This document shows positions 7,914-15,509 of a DNA stretch of 23,457 nucleotides, piece by piece. The notes below the pieces were generated by a model. That model did not search any database, was not told the DNA's origin, and worked only from the letters and a program-made list of their open reading frames with translations. Every line of letters starts with the position of its first letter. Positions within the stretch are counted from its first letter, which is position 1. Source of the stretch: Treponema sp. (GTDB taxonomy: Bacteria > Spirochaetota > Spirochaetia > Treponematales > Breznakiellaceae); assembly GCA_031275035.1 (NCBI GenBank), contig JAISPH010000090.1, positions 1-23,457 of the forward strand, given 5' to 3'. A program made the position numbers and the translations under genes.

Positions 7914-8791
7914 GGAGGGGCGCCGTTGCGGGCCTCCCCGGAACCGGCCGGCGGCATACCGCCCGTACCGTCGTCTGTACCCGGAGCGTCCTGGGGGGGA
8001 AGGAGCAGGTCCGGCAGGAGTTCCCGAAACCGTTCAATGGAAAGGGCCTTTCCATCCCGGCTAAGTTCAAGAAAAACCCCCTGAATTTCCGGCTGGGCGC
8101 CGGCTTCTCTGGTCCAGTCGGGGATTCCGCTGAGGTATTCCTGAATTCGGGACTTTATATCGCAGCCCCCCACAGACTGGATGCTGCCGGTTCTGCCGGC
8201 ATCGGTGATCACCGCCGTACCGCCGGGGAGGATCGTTTCATCCGCGGTTTGAATCCGGGTATGGGAGCCGATAACCGCGGAACAACGGCCGTCAGCGAAA
8301 AAAAAGAAGGTCTTCTTTTCCGCCGTAGTTTTGGCGTGAAAATCCACAATGACATAGGGAGTTTCCTGGCGAAGCCGTTCCAGAAGGGGGGGGAGCAGGG
8401 AAAAGGGATTGTTCCCGTGGAGCCGCCCAAAACCGCTCTGGCCCAGAACAACCGCCACGGCGACTTTTTCATTGCCGGTTTTATATATCCGGGAACCAAG
8501 GCCGGGCGCCTCAGGGTTGAGGTTTTCCGGCCGGAGGACATAGGGGATTTTCTCAAGGTTTTCGGTGAGGTCTTTTTTGTAAAAACAGTATTCCCCGGTG
8601 GTCAGCACATTGGCTCCCAGTTTCCGCAGATAGGCCGCATGATTCCGGCCCAGGCCGCTTCCTCCGGTGGCGCCGTTGGCGTTGAGGATGAGAAAATCCC
8701 AGGAATACCGCTTTTTCAGGGCGGGAAGGCCCTTTTTCAGGGCATATACCCCGGTTTTTCCCACCAGTTCCGCCGCATAGAGGATTTTCAT
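7910..8791 (-). CDS. YmdB/TIGR00282-family phosphodiesterase homologue, active site degenerate
   Basis: The product is 293 residues and aligns by eye along its whole length with the YmdB calcineurin-like phosphodiesterases: N-terminal MKIL..ELVG, a NANGATGG segment, LTTGEY, RPENLNP, VDFHAKTTAEK, GSHTRIQTADE, and ITDAGRTG. The metal-binding set of active members (D8, E39, N40, N67, H68 and three later His) is mostly altered here: Glu8, Asn39, Gly40, Glu67, Tyr68, His152, His177, Arg179. Only two His survive. It is therefore probably a non-catalytic or altered-activity member. The C-terminal 30 residues are a Gly/Pro-rich tail that runs into rseC. It sits 12 bp after the TPR gene and overlaps rseC by 4 bp, so the three genes form an operon. 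The family call is firm; loss of activity is inference. Confidence 0.8.
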   Translation of the reverse strand: MKILYAAELVGKTGVYALKKGLPALKKRYSWDFLILNANGATGGSGLGRNHAAYLRKLGANVLTTGEYCFYKKDLTENLEKIPYVLRPENLNPEAPGLGSRIYKTGNEKVAVAVVLGQSGFGRLHGNNPFSLLPPLLERLRQETPYVIVDFHAKTTAEKKTFFFFADGRCSAVIGSHTRIQTADETILPGGTAVITDAGRTGSIQSVGGCDIKSRIQEYLSGIPDWTREAGAQPEIQGVFLELSRDGKALSIERFRELLPDLLLPPQDAPGTDDGTGGMPPAGSGEARNGAPP

Positions 8792-8803
8792 GGAGTCGAA
8801 CGC

Positions 8804-9355
8804 TTATTCCACATCACTGATCCGGCCCGCAAGATGCTGTTTATCGGAAATTCCGGCAAGAATCCGCTCGAATTCCGCCGCCGCCCGGTAATCTTCCAGT
8901 TCCCGGCAGGTGTCCCGGAGGTTGAAAAGGGCCTCATAATAGAGCGGATAAAGGCTGATCGCCTCTTCAAAACAATGCCGGGCTTCCTCAAAACTCCCTT
9001 CCACAAAATACAAAACCCCCAGGTTATTCCAGGTTTTTGGGGCGTTTTCATCCCTCGCCAGGGCTGACTGGTAACATTCTTCGGCCAGTTCAAATTGTTC
9101 AAGTTCATAATAGATGAGGCCCAGGGAAACCCAGGCTTCGGCCAGGCTGTCTTCAATATAAACGGCCCTTTGAAAACTGGTAACGGCCTCTTCATAATCC
9201 CCGGTCCGCTGCTGGGCAATTCCCAGATTCAGCCACAGCAGAGGGTTTTCCGGCTCCATGATCAGGGCTTTGCGGAACAGGGGTATCGCCTCATAAGGCC
9301 GGTTGGCCTCGGTAAGCGCAATGCCGGAATCGTTCAAAAATGACGCTGTTTCCAT
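8804..9355 (-). CDS. Tetratricopeptide-repeat protein
   Basis: The product is 183 residues from the ATG at 9355, preceded by AGGAGG (9361-9366) five bases upstream; a longer in-frame ATG at 9511 would put a basic low-complexity stretch first and is rejected. There are about four and a half consecutive TPR units, for example NPLLWLNLGIAQQRTGDYEEA, AEAWVSLGLIYYELEQFELA, and PKTWNNLGVLYFVEGSFEEA (positions about 36-140), each with the usual W/Y-L-G-Y-A spacing. There is no signal peptide or membrane segment, so it should be a cytoplasmic adaptor. It is the first gene of the unit TPR-YmdB-like-RseC-like and may scaffold one of them; its partner is unknown. Confidence 0.8.
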   Translation of the reverse strand: METASFLNDSGIALTEANRPYEAIPLFRKALIMEPENPLLWLNLGIAQQRTGDYEEAVTSFQRAVYIEDSLAEAWVSLGLIYYELEQFELAEECYQSALARDENAPKTWNNLGVLYFVEGSFEEARHCFEEAISLYPLYYEALFNLRDTCRELEDYRAAAEFERILAGISDKQHLAGRISDVE

Positions 9356-9372
9356 GTGCCCCTCCTGGTATA

Positions 9373-9429
9373 AGTATAACAAAAAAGGATATGCGGAACC
9401 AGATTTTCCGCCTTTTTTTTCTTTTTTTT
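9373..9429 (-). promoter_or_regulatory. Candidate promoter with A-tract upstream element for the TPR operon
   Basis: On the - strand a -10 TATACT (9373-9378) is preceded, 17 bases away, by a weak -35 TGGTTC (9396-9401). Just upstream lie two 8-base A-tracts separated by one G (T8-C-T8 on the + strand, 9413-9429), the place where an UP element would contact RNA polymerase. The strong A-tracts may compensate for the poor -35. Confidence 0.4.
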
Positions 9430-9448
9430 CCTTCCGGCCCCTCCCATA

Positions 9449-9477
9449 TTCCCAAGGCCGGTAATATACTATATGAT
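9449..9477 (+). promoter_or_regulatory. Candidate promoter for the cyclase-like gene
   Basis: TTCCCA (9449-9454), a 17-base spacer and TATGAT (9472-9477) match the sigma-70 pattern at four and five of six positions. The start would fall near 9484, giving a leader of roughly 85 bases that contains the three-armed TTTTTCAA repeat. Confidence 0.35.
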
Positions 9478-9503
9478 AAAGATAAGCTGGAAACGAGCGA
9501 TCC

Positions 9504-9551
9504 TTTTTCAAAATCTGACCGTTTGAAAAAGCCTGACCATGGATTTTTCAA
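9504..9551 (+). promoter_or_regulatory. Three alternating TTTTTCAA arms (competing hairpins or operator)
   Basis: TTTTTCAAA (9504-9512) and TTTGAAAAA (9522-9530) form a perfect 9-bp inverted repeat with a 9-base spacer. TTTTTCAA recurs at 9544-9551, so the middle arm can pair with either the left or the right copy (8 bp in the second case). The whole block ends 19 bases before the GTG start of the cyclase-like gene. It could be a two-state leader RNA or a double protein-binding site. Confidence 0.45.
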
Positions 9552-9570
9552 CAAAACAACAAGGTAGTGT

Positions 9571-11076
9571 GTGAAAGATTTAAGCGAATATAACGAAACC
9601 GTAACCGAGTATGAGTTATTTTCCTTTCTGTATGACCGTATTATCGGCCGGGAAATAACGGCGTTCTCTCAGCTCCGGGAATACGCCGCTCCGGTTATTC
9701 GGGACAAGCGTTCCCATCCGGTTATCGTCCGTATTTTTGAACTGATTAAGCGCCTGAATTGGGGGTTTTTTTCCGGCATTTCCCCGGCAACCCATAAAAA
9801 GCTCTGGCGGGAATTGGTGATTCCCGACAAAATGTTCCCCGAAGCGGGGGATCTGAAGCGAACCATTTCCATATCCAACCTGTACATTGGTATGCTGGAT
9901 ATTCACGGCTATACCAAATTCTGCCAGGATTCCCGGAAAAATCTCTCCATGCTCCATACCCTGGACCGGACCATCAACAACGAGATTCAGACCATCTGTA
10001 CCCAGTGCGGGGCGGTGTGCCAGCGGGAACGGGGGGATGAAATCGTCCTGGTCGCCGCCGCCGCTTCGGACGCTATTACCGCCACCCTGGGCATTCTGGA
10101 CTATTTCGGCAAAACCGATGTAATCGGCGATCCGGCGATTTCAACCAAGCGGACCGGGGATGCGACGATCCTGCCGGTTTTTAAACTTTCCGCGGGTATT
10201 ACCGGCGGTAATACCTCCATACCCCTGATCATCACCGAACAGGGGAACCTTTCGGGCTTTCTCCTCAATACGGGGGCCCGGCTCCAGACCAGGGCCAACG
10301 AGCTTTCCTCCAGGGAATCCCGGATCATGATTACAAAACAGGTGTTTATGAATTTCCAGAAGGAAAACGCCGCCGAAAAATGTACCCTGGCCCGGAAGAA
10401 CGCCCTCTACTTCTTTGATACGGGGATGATAGAATTCAAGGGAGTTCAGCTCCCCACCTGCGAAGTGGTGTTTAAGGCTGAGGAACGGTACAAGGAAAAA
10501 TTCAGCGAGGAGCTTATCCGCCTCTTTGGTTCTATCCGGGATTCCCTTTGGGAACAGCGGATCTTTATGGATTTAATGGACCTTCTGTCCAAGGCGGCCC
10601 ATGAAATGCCGACTTTTTCGGTAACGCCTCCCCAGCCGATCAACGGGATGCGCACCATTACCAACGATTCCCTCCTGCAGCTCTGCCGTTTGGCGCTGAA
10701 GGCGTATATGCAGGATGAGGATTATTCCTTTGCGGTGGGTATGCTCCATGAGTTTATCAATATTATTGAAATGATCCCCGCCTTTGACCGGCTTATCCTG
10801 GACTATGTTAAGGGCGTTACGGATAAATACGATCTGCTGCTGAAATCCTACCAGGAATCCATTGACAAAGAAATTGACGAAAAGGCATCCCTGATCTTTT
10901 CCGGGAACCACCTTAAAACCTGGTATGCCGCAAAAAACGGCGCCGCTATTTTTGAAAAACTTAAAGTCATCGGCCGCAAAAGCAATGTGATTACCAAGAA
11001 GAAGAATCTCTGGTACAGCCTGATCAAGCAGCGGCAGGATGAAATGGTGTTTACCCTTTATTCGGGGAAAAAGTAG
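9571..11076 (+). CDS. Class III nucleotide-cyclase-like protein
   Basis: The product is 501 residues with a GTG start at 9571 preceded by AAGG (9561-9564). The region about 105-240 shows the class III adenylate/guanylate cyclase pattern: metal Asp in LDIHGYTKF (D110), second metal Asp in RERGDEIVL (D156, the normal 46-residue spacing), FKLSAGITGG like the VGIHxG strand, and NTGARLQ with the transition-state Asn233 and Arg237. The residues that select the base are atypical: Arg152 where adenylate cyclases have Lys, and Asn226 where they have Asp. Substrate therefore cannot be predicted and the domain may only bind nucleotide. The N-terminal 100 and C-terminal 220 residues are mostly helical and not recognised. 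There is no signal peptide or clear membrane segment, so it is cytosolic. It is convergent with the SGNH gene. Confidence 0.65.
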   Translation: MKDLSEYNETVTEYELFSFLYDRIIGREITAFSQLREYAAPVIRDKRSHPVIVRIFELIKRLNWGFFSGISPATHKKLWRELVIPDKMFPEAGDLKRTISISNLYIGMLDIHGYTKFCQDSRKNLSMLHTLDRTINNEIQTICTQCGAVCQRERGDEIVLVAAAASDAITATLGILDYFGKTDVIGDPAISTKRTGDATILPVFKLSAGITGGNTSIPLIITEQGNLSGFLLNTGARLQTRANELSSRESRIMITKQVFMNFQKENAAEKCTLARKNALYFFDTGMIEFKGVQLPTCEVVFKAEERYKEKFSEELIRLFGSIRDSLWEQRIFMDLMDLLSKAAHEMPTFSVTPPQPINGMRTITNDSLLQLCRLALKAYMQDEDYSFAVGMLHEFINIIEMIPAFDRLILDYVKGVTDKYDLLLKSYQESIDKEIDEKASLIFSGNHLKTWYAAKNGAAIFEKLKVIGRKSNVITKKKNLWYSLIKQRQDEMVFTLYSGKK

Positions 11077-11096
11077 CGGCGGCCCGGAGGCGCGGC

Positions 11097-11738
11097 TTAG
11101 CAGCGCCTGACAATCTCCGCCACGGCCTCCGCCAGTTTCCGGTGTCCCTCCGGGTCAAGGTGTATGCCGTCGGCGGCGCTGGTTTTTATCTTTTTTCCCG
11201 CATCCAGAAAAATCGCTCCGCTTTCTTCGGCGAGGAGGCGGTACAGGGGAGGGAGTTTTTTGGAAAGCTCCGTACTGTCTCCAAAAACATGCTTAAAGAC
11301 CGGAGACCTCACCGTGGGGGGCGGACAGATCATAATGACCTGGGGGGCGGTATTGCCCGGCCCGGTCCGGGAGTTCCGAATCGCCTCAACTACCCGCTGT
11401 ACCCCTCTGGCTATATCGTAGGGCACGGGGTTAAACCTGGGTTTGAGATCGTTGGTTCCCAGCATCACCGCCGCCATGTCCAGGGGTTTGTGGCTTTCCA
11501 GAATGGGGATAAGCTGCCGCAGCCCGTTCCGGTCTCCTTCAACAAAATCTTCCCGGCAGCTTGTTCTGCCGTTTTGTCCTTCCTCAACCACCCACCACCA
11601 GGGGTTTTCCGGCGGGGCCCCTTCGTTGAGGAGTTCCGCCAGAATCCGGGGCCACCGGGTATGGTGGTCGTAACGGCTCTGGGTCCGGGGGTTAAAGCCC
11701 CAGGTATTGGAATCACCGTAACAGAGAATGGTTTTCAT
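11097..11738 (-). CDS. SGNH/GDSL-family esterase
   Basis: The product is 213 residues from the ATG at 11738, with GGAGG ending five bases upstream; a longer start at 11759 is less likely because it would precede the family's usual MKTILCYGDS beginning. All SGNH blocks are present: GDSNTWG (Ser10), the Gly of GQNGRTS, GTND in MLGTNDLK, and DGIHLDPEGH with the Asp and His of the triad. The order and the N-terminus resemble the MsAcT-like arylesterase/acyltransferase branch. It lacks a signal peptide, so it is cytoplasmic and may deacetylate imported sugars or other small esters; the substrate is unknown. It stands alone, converging with the cyclase-like gene, and has its own promoter. Confidence 0.85.
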   Translation of the reverse strand: MKTILCYGDSNTWGFNPRTQSRYDHHTRWPRILAELLNEGAPPENPWWWVVEEGQNGRTSCREDFVEGDRNGLRQLIPILESHKPLDMAAVMLGTNDLKPRFNPVPYDIARGVQRVVEAIRNSRTGPGNTAPQVIMICPPPTVRSPVFKHVFGDSTELSKKLPPLYRLLAEESGAIFLDAGKKIKTSAADGIHLDPEGHRKLAEAVAEIVRRC

Positions 11739-11768
11739 GAATGCCTCCGCTGTCATCATGCTGAAACT

Positions 11769-11797
11769 ATGATACTGTTCGGCGGCTAGTCATTCAA
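11769..11797 (-). promoter_or_regulatory. Promoter of the SGNH esterase gene
   Basis: On the - strand TTGAAT (11792-11797) and TATCAT (11769-11774) are separated by exactly 17 bases and match the sigma-70 consensus at four and five positions. Transcription would begin near 11762, leaving a leader of about 24 bases with a normal SD. Confidence 0.5.
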
Positions 11798-11831
11798 CAG
11801 CTCATATACTAATATAGGCATAAGGGCGTGT

Positions 11832-11876
11832 CCGGGAGCCTGGTGGTTTCCCGGAGCTCTGCGGACCTGCGGTCCG
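11832..11876 (+). promoter_or_regulatory. Two leader hairpins upstream of tyrS
   Basis: A first stem pairs CCGGGA (11832-11837) with TCCCGG (11849-11854) and may extend through GCC/GGT. A second pairs CGGACC (11862-11867) with GGTCCG (11871-11876) around a TGC loop. They lie 33-77 bases before the tyrS start. No T-box sequence (GGTGGNACCGCG) and no run of T are present, so a classical T-box attenuator is not supported; leader structure of unknown role. Confidence 0.35.
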
Positions 11877-11908
11877 GCGCATTTGTTCCAACAACGGAAA
11901 GGGGAGAT

Positions 11909-13171
11909 ATGAATTCAGCGTTACGCAATTTGCAGTCCCGCGGCTTTTTTCAGCAATGTACCGATACCGAAGGCCTTTCCCGGCTGATGGATGAAGGGCC
12001 TGTGGTATTTTATGTGGGCTGCGATCCTACCGGGCCCAGCCTTCATCTGGGCCACATGGTGCCGTTCTTCGCCTACCGGCATCTCCGGGACGCGGGACAC
12101 AGGGGAATTGCCCTTATCGGCGGAGGAACCGCCCGGATTGGGGACCCGTCGGGGAAGACCGAGATGCGGAAGATGCTGAACTACGAAACCCTGGATGCCA
12201 ACGCCGCCGCTATTACCGCCCAGCTGAACCGTTTTGTGGGCTTTGACGGGGACAGGGCCCGCTGGGTGAACAACAAGGACTGGCTTGCCAATCTGAACTA
12301 TATCGACTTTCTCCGGGAAATTGGCAGCCATTTTTCCGTCAACCGGATGTTGAGTTTTGAGGCCTACAAAAAACGGATGGAGACGGGCCTTTCGTTTATC
12401 GAATTCAACTACCAGCTTCTCCAAAGCTACGATTTTCTGGAACTCTACCGCCGTTACGGCTGCCGCCTCCAGATAGGCGGGGACGATCAGTGGGGGAATA
12501 TCGTGGCCGGGGCGGAGCTGATCCGCCGGGTTGAGGGCGCCGAAGTTTTTGGCATGACCTTCCCCCTGGTAACTACCGCGGATGGCAAAAAAATGGGAAA
12601 AACCGAAAAAGGCGCCCTCTTTCTGGACGCCGCAACGGTAAGCCCCTACGATTTTTTCCAGTACTGGCGGAATGTGCAGGACGCCGACATCCGGCGGTTT
12701 TTATTGATGTTTACCTTCCTGCCCCCGGAAGAATGTGAAAGCCTTACCGCTTCCGGCAAAGACCCCAACGGGGCCAAGGAACGGCTTGCCTGGGAAGTAA
12801 CCGCCCTGATCCACGGCAGGGACGAGGCCGACCGGGCCATGGCCGGCGCCAGGGCGGCCTTTGGGGGAGCGGGCGGCGACAAGACCGCAATGCCCCGGAG
12901 GGAACTGAAACGCGCCGGTTTTGAAAACGGGTATAACGTGGTAGACCTCTTTACCGATGCGGGGCTGGCGGCCAGCAAAAGCGATGGCCGCCGCCTGGTC
13001 CAGCAGGGCGGGGCCTTTGTATCCCTGGGGGCCGGCGGGGATGCCGCTGGCCGGGAGCTTCAGGCCGTAACGGATGTGGCGGCCCTTATCGGCGCGGAGA
13101 ACCTGGACGCCGGCGGCGAACTGATTCTGCGGGCCGGAAAAAAACGGTATTGTCTGGTGGTAAGCCGGTAA
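11909..13171 (+). CDS. tyrS: Tyrosyl-tRNA synthetase
   Basis: The product is 420 residues, the usual size for a bacterial TyrRS. ATG 11909 is preceded by AAAGGGGAG; an upstream in-frame ATG at 11828 would add 27 residues of non-homologous sequence running through the hairpins. The class I signatures are present: YVGCDPTGPSLHLGH (HLGH at 46-49), IGGGTARIGDPSGKT, the tyrosine pocket QSYDFLELY, GGDDQWGNI, and the KMSKS-type loop KKMGKT (227-232). The C-terminal S4-like RNA-binding domain follows (VVDLFTDAGLAASKSDGRRLV). It charges tRNA-Tyr with tyrosine in the cytoplasm. It is a single gene, with a kinase gene converging from the right. Confidence 0.97.
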   Translation: MNSALRNLQSRGFFQQCTDTEGLSRLMDEGPVVFYVGCDPTGPSLHLGHMVPFFAYRHLRDAGHRGIALIGGGTARIGDPSGKTEMRKMLNYETLDANAAAITAQLNRFVGFDGDRARWVNNKDWLANLNYIDFLREIGSHFSVNRMLSFEAYKKRMETGLSFIEFNYQLLQSYDFLELYRRYGCRLQIGGDDQWGNIVAGAELIRRVEGAEVFGMTFPLVTTADGKKMGKTEKGALFLDAATVSPYDFFQYWRNVQDADIRRFLLMFTFLPPEECESLTASGKDPNGAKERLAWEVTALIHGRDEADRAMAGARAAFGGAGGDKTAMPRRELKRAGFENGYNVVDLFTDAGLAASKSDGRRLVQQGGAFVSLGAGGDAAGRELQAVTDVAALIGAENLDAGGELILRAGKKRYCLVVSR

Positions 13172-13221
13172 ATTTCGTAAGGGTAACGCCGCCGCTTTCA
13201 CGGGCCGTCCGCCCGGCGGGG

Positions 13222-15432
13222 CTACTGCTCCTCTCCTGTCGCGAGAAAGACCGTAATCCGTTCCACCAGTTTTTCCGCCTCGCGGATAAAGGCGCCGTTG
13301 TTCACTAGGATGGTCTCAATGTCCTCCTGTTTGGCCGCCATTTCCAGCGCTTCCGCCTGTTTGCCCACATCCATGGCGCAGATGCCGTAACTGGAACCCT
13401 TGATCCCGTGAACGGTGATGAGGTAGTCCTTGAGCGATTCGGCGCTGAAGTTCCGTATGCGGTCAAGCATGGCGGGCAAGGAGGCGGCGTAGGACGTGAG
13501 TATCCGGGTGAAGGAGGATGTCCGGCCGCCCATCCGCTGTACCCCTTCGGCAAAATCTATCCCTTCGATAAGGTTCTCCGCCGCCGGGATTTTGGCGGCC
13601 TCCGCCGGTTTTGTTTCGGCGGCCTGGGGAGCGGCGGCGAGCTGGGCTTCCTTTTCCCGGTCCCGGACCCAGCGGTTCAGGCAGGCGTCAAGGGTGGAGG
13701 TGTTGATCGGCTTGGAGAGATAATCCTGAAAGCCGTTTTCCAGAAACATTTTGTCGTTTCCGATAATCGCGTTGGCCGTCAGGGCGATAATGGGAATATT
13801 TTTTGCGTATTCGGTACCGATTTCCTGGCGGATAATTCTCACCGCCTCAATACCGTCCATTTCAGGCATCATGTGATCCATGAAGACTGCGTTATAGCGG
13901 ATTTTTTCTTCCCGGATAAGGGCAATCGCTTCCCTGCCGGAGGCAACGCAGTCGATGGTCATATTGTAGGGCAGCATCATGCCCTTGGCCACATCCAGGT
14001 TGGTGGCCACATCGTCCACCACCAAAACCCTGGCGTACGGCATTTTGATCCGGACCCGTTCCCGCCGCTCCCGGTGGATCTCCGCATTGTATTTGAAATG
14101 TTCAAGCTGTTCTTTTGCGTCCCTGCCGATGGGGTTTTCGTTGGATACCTGCTGCCTGATCTTCACCGTAAAGATACTGCCCAGGCCGTAGGCGCTCTCC
14201 ACGGTTATTTTCCCGCCCATCATGTCTACCAGGCTTTTGCAGATCGAAAGTCCAAGCCCGGTTCCTTCAATATGCCGGTTGCTCCTGGTATCCACCTGAT
14301 TGTATACGGAAAAAAGTTTGCCCAGATCTTCCTGCCGTATGCCAATCCCCGTATCCTTCACCTGGCAGACAAGCATGACGCTGCCGCTTTCCCCCTCGAT
14401 CCGTTCAAAGTCAATGCTCAGAATGACTTTTCCCTCTTTTGTGTATTTAAAGGCGTTGCTCAACAGGTTGTTCAGAATCTGCCGGACCCGCAGTTCATCG
14501 CCGTAAAACGCGGAGGGCAGCGCTTCGTTTATCTCCAGCTGAAAGACAATGGGTTTGCTCCCAAGCCGTACAATATTGAGGTTCACCGTATCGTTGATAA
14601 AGTTGGCGCTGTGGTAATTGACCGGAATAAGCTCAAAACGGCCGGATTCAATTTTTGAAATGTCCAGAAGATCGTTGATGATGTTGAGGAGGATCAGGCC
14701 GGAGTTGTGGATTTTTTCCATGTTGGCATAGGTTTCCTTCTCCATGTTTTTTCGTAACTCCAGCTCCCCCAGGCCGATGATCGCGTTCAGGGGGGTGCGG
14801 AGTTCATGGGAGACATTGGCCAGAAAATCCGCCTTTGCCTGGGTGGCCGCTTCGGCCTTGTTTTTTTCTTCTTCATAGATCCGGGTTTGATATTTTATCA
14901 CCAGGCCGATAAAAAGCCCGGATATGAGAATGGTTTGAATATGATCGACGTATTTCTGAAAATCCGAGGTAAAGGGAATAACCATGCCGGGGCAGAATCG
15001 CTGCAGCAGATAACAACCAAGCACAATGGCGATGTGGAAAAAGAGCATGATGGCGCATTCTTTGCCCCGCAGCAGGAGAAAGATAAGGACGATGGTTAAG
15101 ACAAAATACCCGGCCATACCGCTGTCCGCGCCGGCATTGGTAAAAAACACCAGGGGAAAGAGGATGTCGCATACGGCAATAAGGGCCGCCCAGATGCACA
15201 GGTGGTAGATGCGGAATTTATTGCACACAAAGAAGGTGATGACAATGACCGCCATCATGCCCCCCACCGCGCCGATGGCGATAAAGGAAACCCCTTCAAT
15301 GATCCGGGCGATAACGCCCCCCAGACCGGCAAAAAAACCGAATCCAAGAACTAAATTTAAAACCCGTCCTTCCAGCGGCAGACTTTCAGAGAAAAAATAC
15401 CGGGATATAAAAACCCGCAGGTTTTTTTTCAT
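13222..15432 (-). CDS. Membrane hybrid sensor histidine kinase (HisKA-HATPase-REC-HPt)
   Basis: The product is 736 residues. About six hydrophobic helices occupy residues 25-180 with only short loops, then comes a coiled linker (EEEKNKAEAATQAK). The HisKA H-box FLANVSHELRTP carries His209. The ATPase has the N-box NNLLSNAFKYT (from 321), DTGIGI (360-365), and GTGLGLS (390-396). A receiver domain has Asp473/474, phospho-acceptor Asp519 in VFMDHMMPEMDG, and Lys574. A C-terminal HPt domain has His675 in VHGIKGSS. All phosphorelay residues are intact, so a full His-Asp-His relay within one chain is possible; the final response regulator is not in the window. The lack of a periplasmic domain suggests sensing in or at the membrane. 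The ATG has no SD and lies 6 bases from a consensus -10, which suggests leaderless translation. Confidence 0.93.
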   Translation of the reverse strand: MKKNLRVFISRYFFSESLPLEGRVLNLVLGFGFFAGLGGVIARIIEGVSFIAIGAVGGMMAVIVITFFVCNKFRIYHLCIWAALIAVCDILFPLVFFTNAGADSGMAGYFVLTIVLIFLLLRGKECAIMLFFHIAIVLGCYLLQRFCPGMVIPFTSDFQKYVDHIQTILISGLFIGLVIKYQTRIYEEEKNKAEAATQAKADFLANVSHELRTPLNAIIGLGELELRKNMEKETYANMEKIHNSGLILLNIINDLLDISKIESGRFELIPVNYHSANFINDTVNLNIVRLGSKPIVFQLEINEALPSAFYGDELRVRQILNNLLSNAFKYTKEGKVILSIDFERIEGESGSVMLVCQVKDTGIGIRQEDLGKLFSVYNQVDTRSNRHIEGTGLGLSICKSLVDMMGGKITVESAYGLGSIFTVKIRQQVSNENPIGRDAKEQLEHFKYNAEIHRERRERVRIKMPYARVLVVDDVATNLDVAKGMMLPYNMTIDCVASGREAIALIREEKIRYNAVFMDHMMPEMDGIEAVRIIRQEIGTEYAKNIPIIALTANAIIGNDKMFLENGFQDYLSKPINTSTLDACLNRWVRDREKEAQLAAAPQAAETKPAEAAKIPAAENLIEGIDFAEGVQRMGGRTSSFTRILTSYAASLPAMLDRIRNFSAESLKDYLITVHGIKGSSYGICAMDVGKQAEALEMAAKQEDIETILVNNGAFIREAEKLVERITVFLATGEEQ

Positions 15433-15438
15433 TTATAA

Positions 15439-15467
15439 ATTATACCCGGTTCAAACGAAATCTTCAA
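15439..15467 (-). promoter_or_regulatory. Strong promoter abutting the histidine-kinase start codon
   Basis: On the - strand TTGAAG (15462-15467), a 17-base spacer and a perfect TATAAT (15439-15444). Only six bases separate the -10 from the ATG at 15432, so the predicted first transcribed base is the A of the start codon. No SD is present between them. Confidence 0.6.
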
Positions 15468-15509
15468 TACCCCCGCACGGCCTGTTATTTTTGAGAAGCG
15501 CTCCGGGGC

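Noticed and set aside
8249..9067. Long + strand open frame opposite the YmdB-like and TPR genes
   Set aside because: The - strand frames carry well-preserved family motifs; this frame has none and crosses the gene boundary.
9413..9429. T8-C-T8 tract as a phase-variation switch
   Set aside because: It lies outside coding sequence and just upstream of a -35 box, where an UP element is a simpler explanation.
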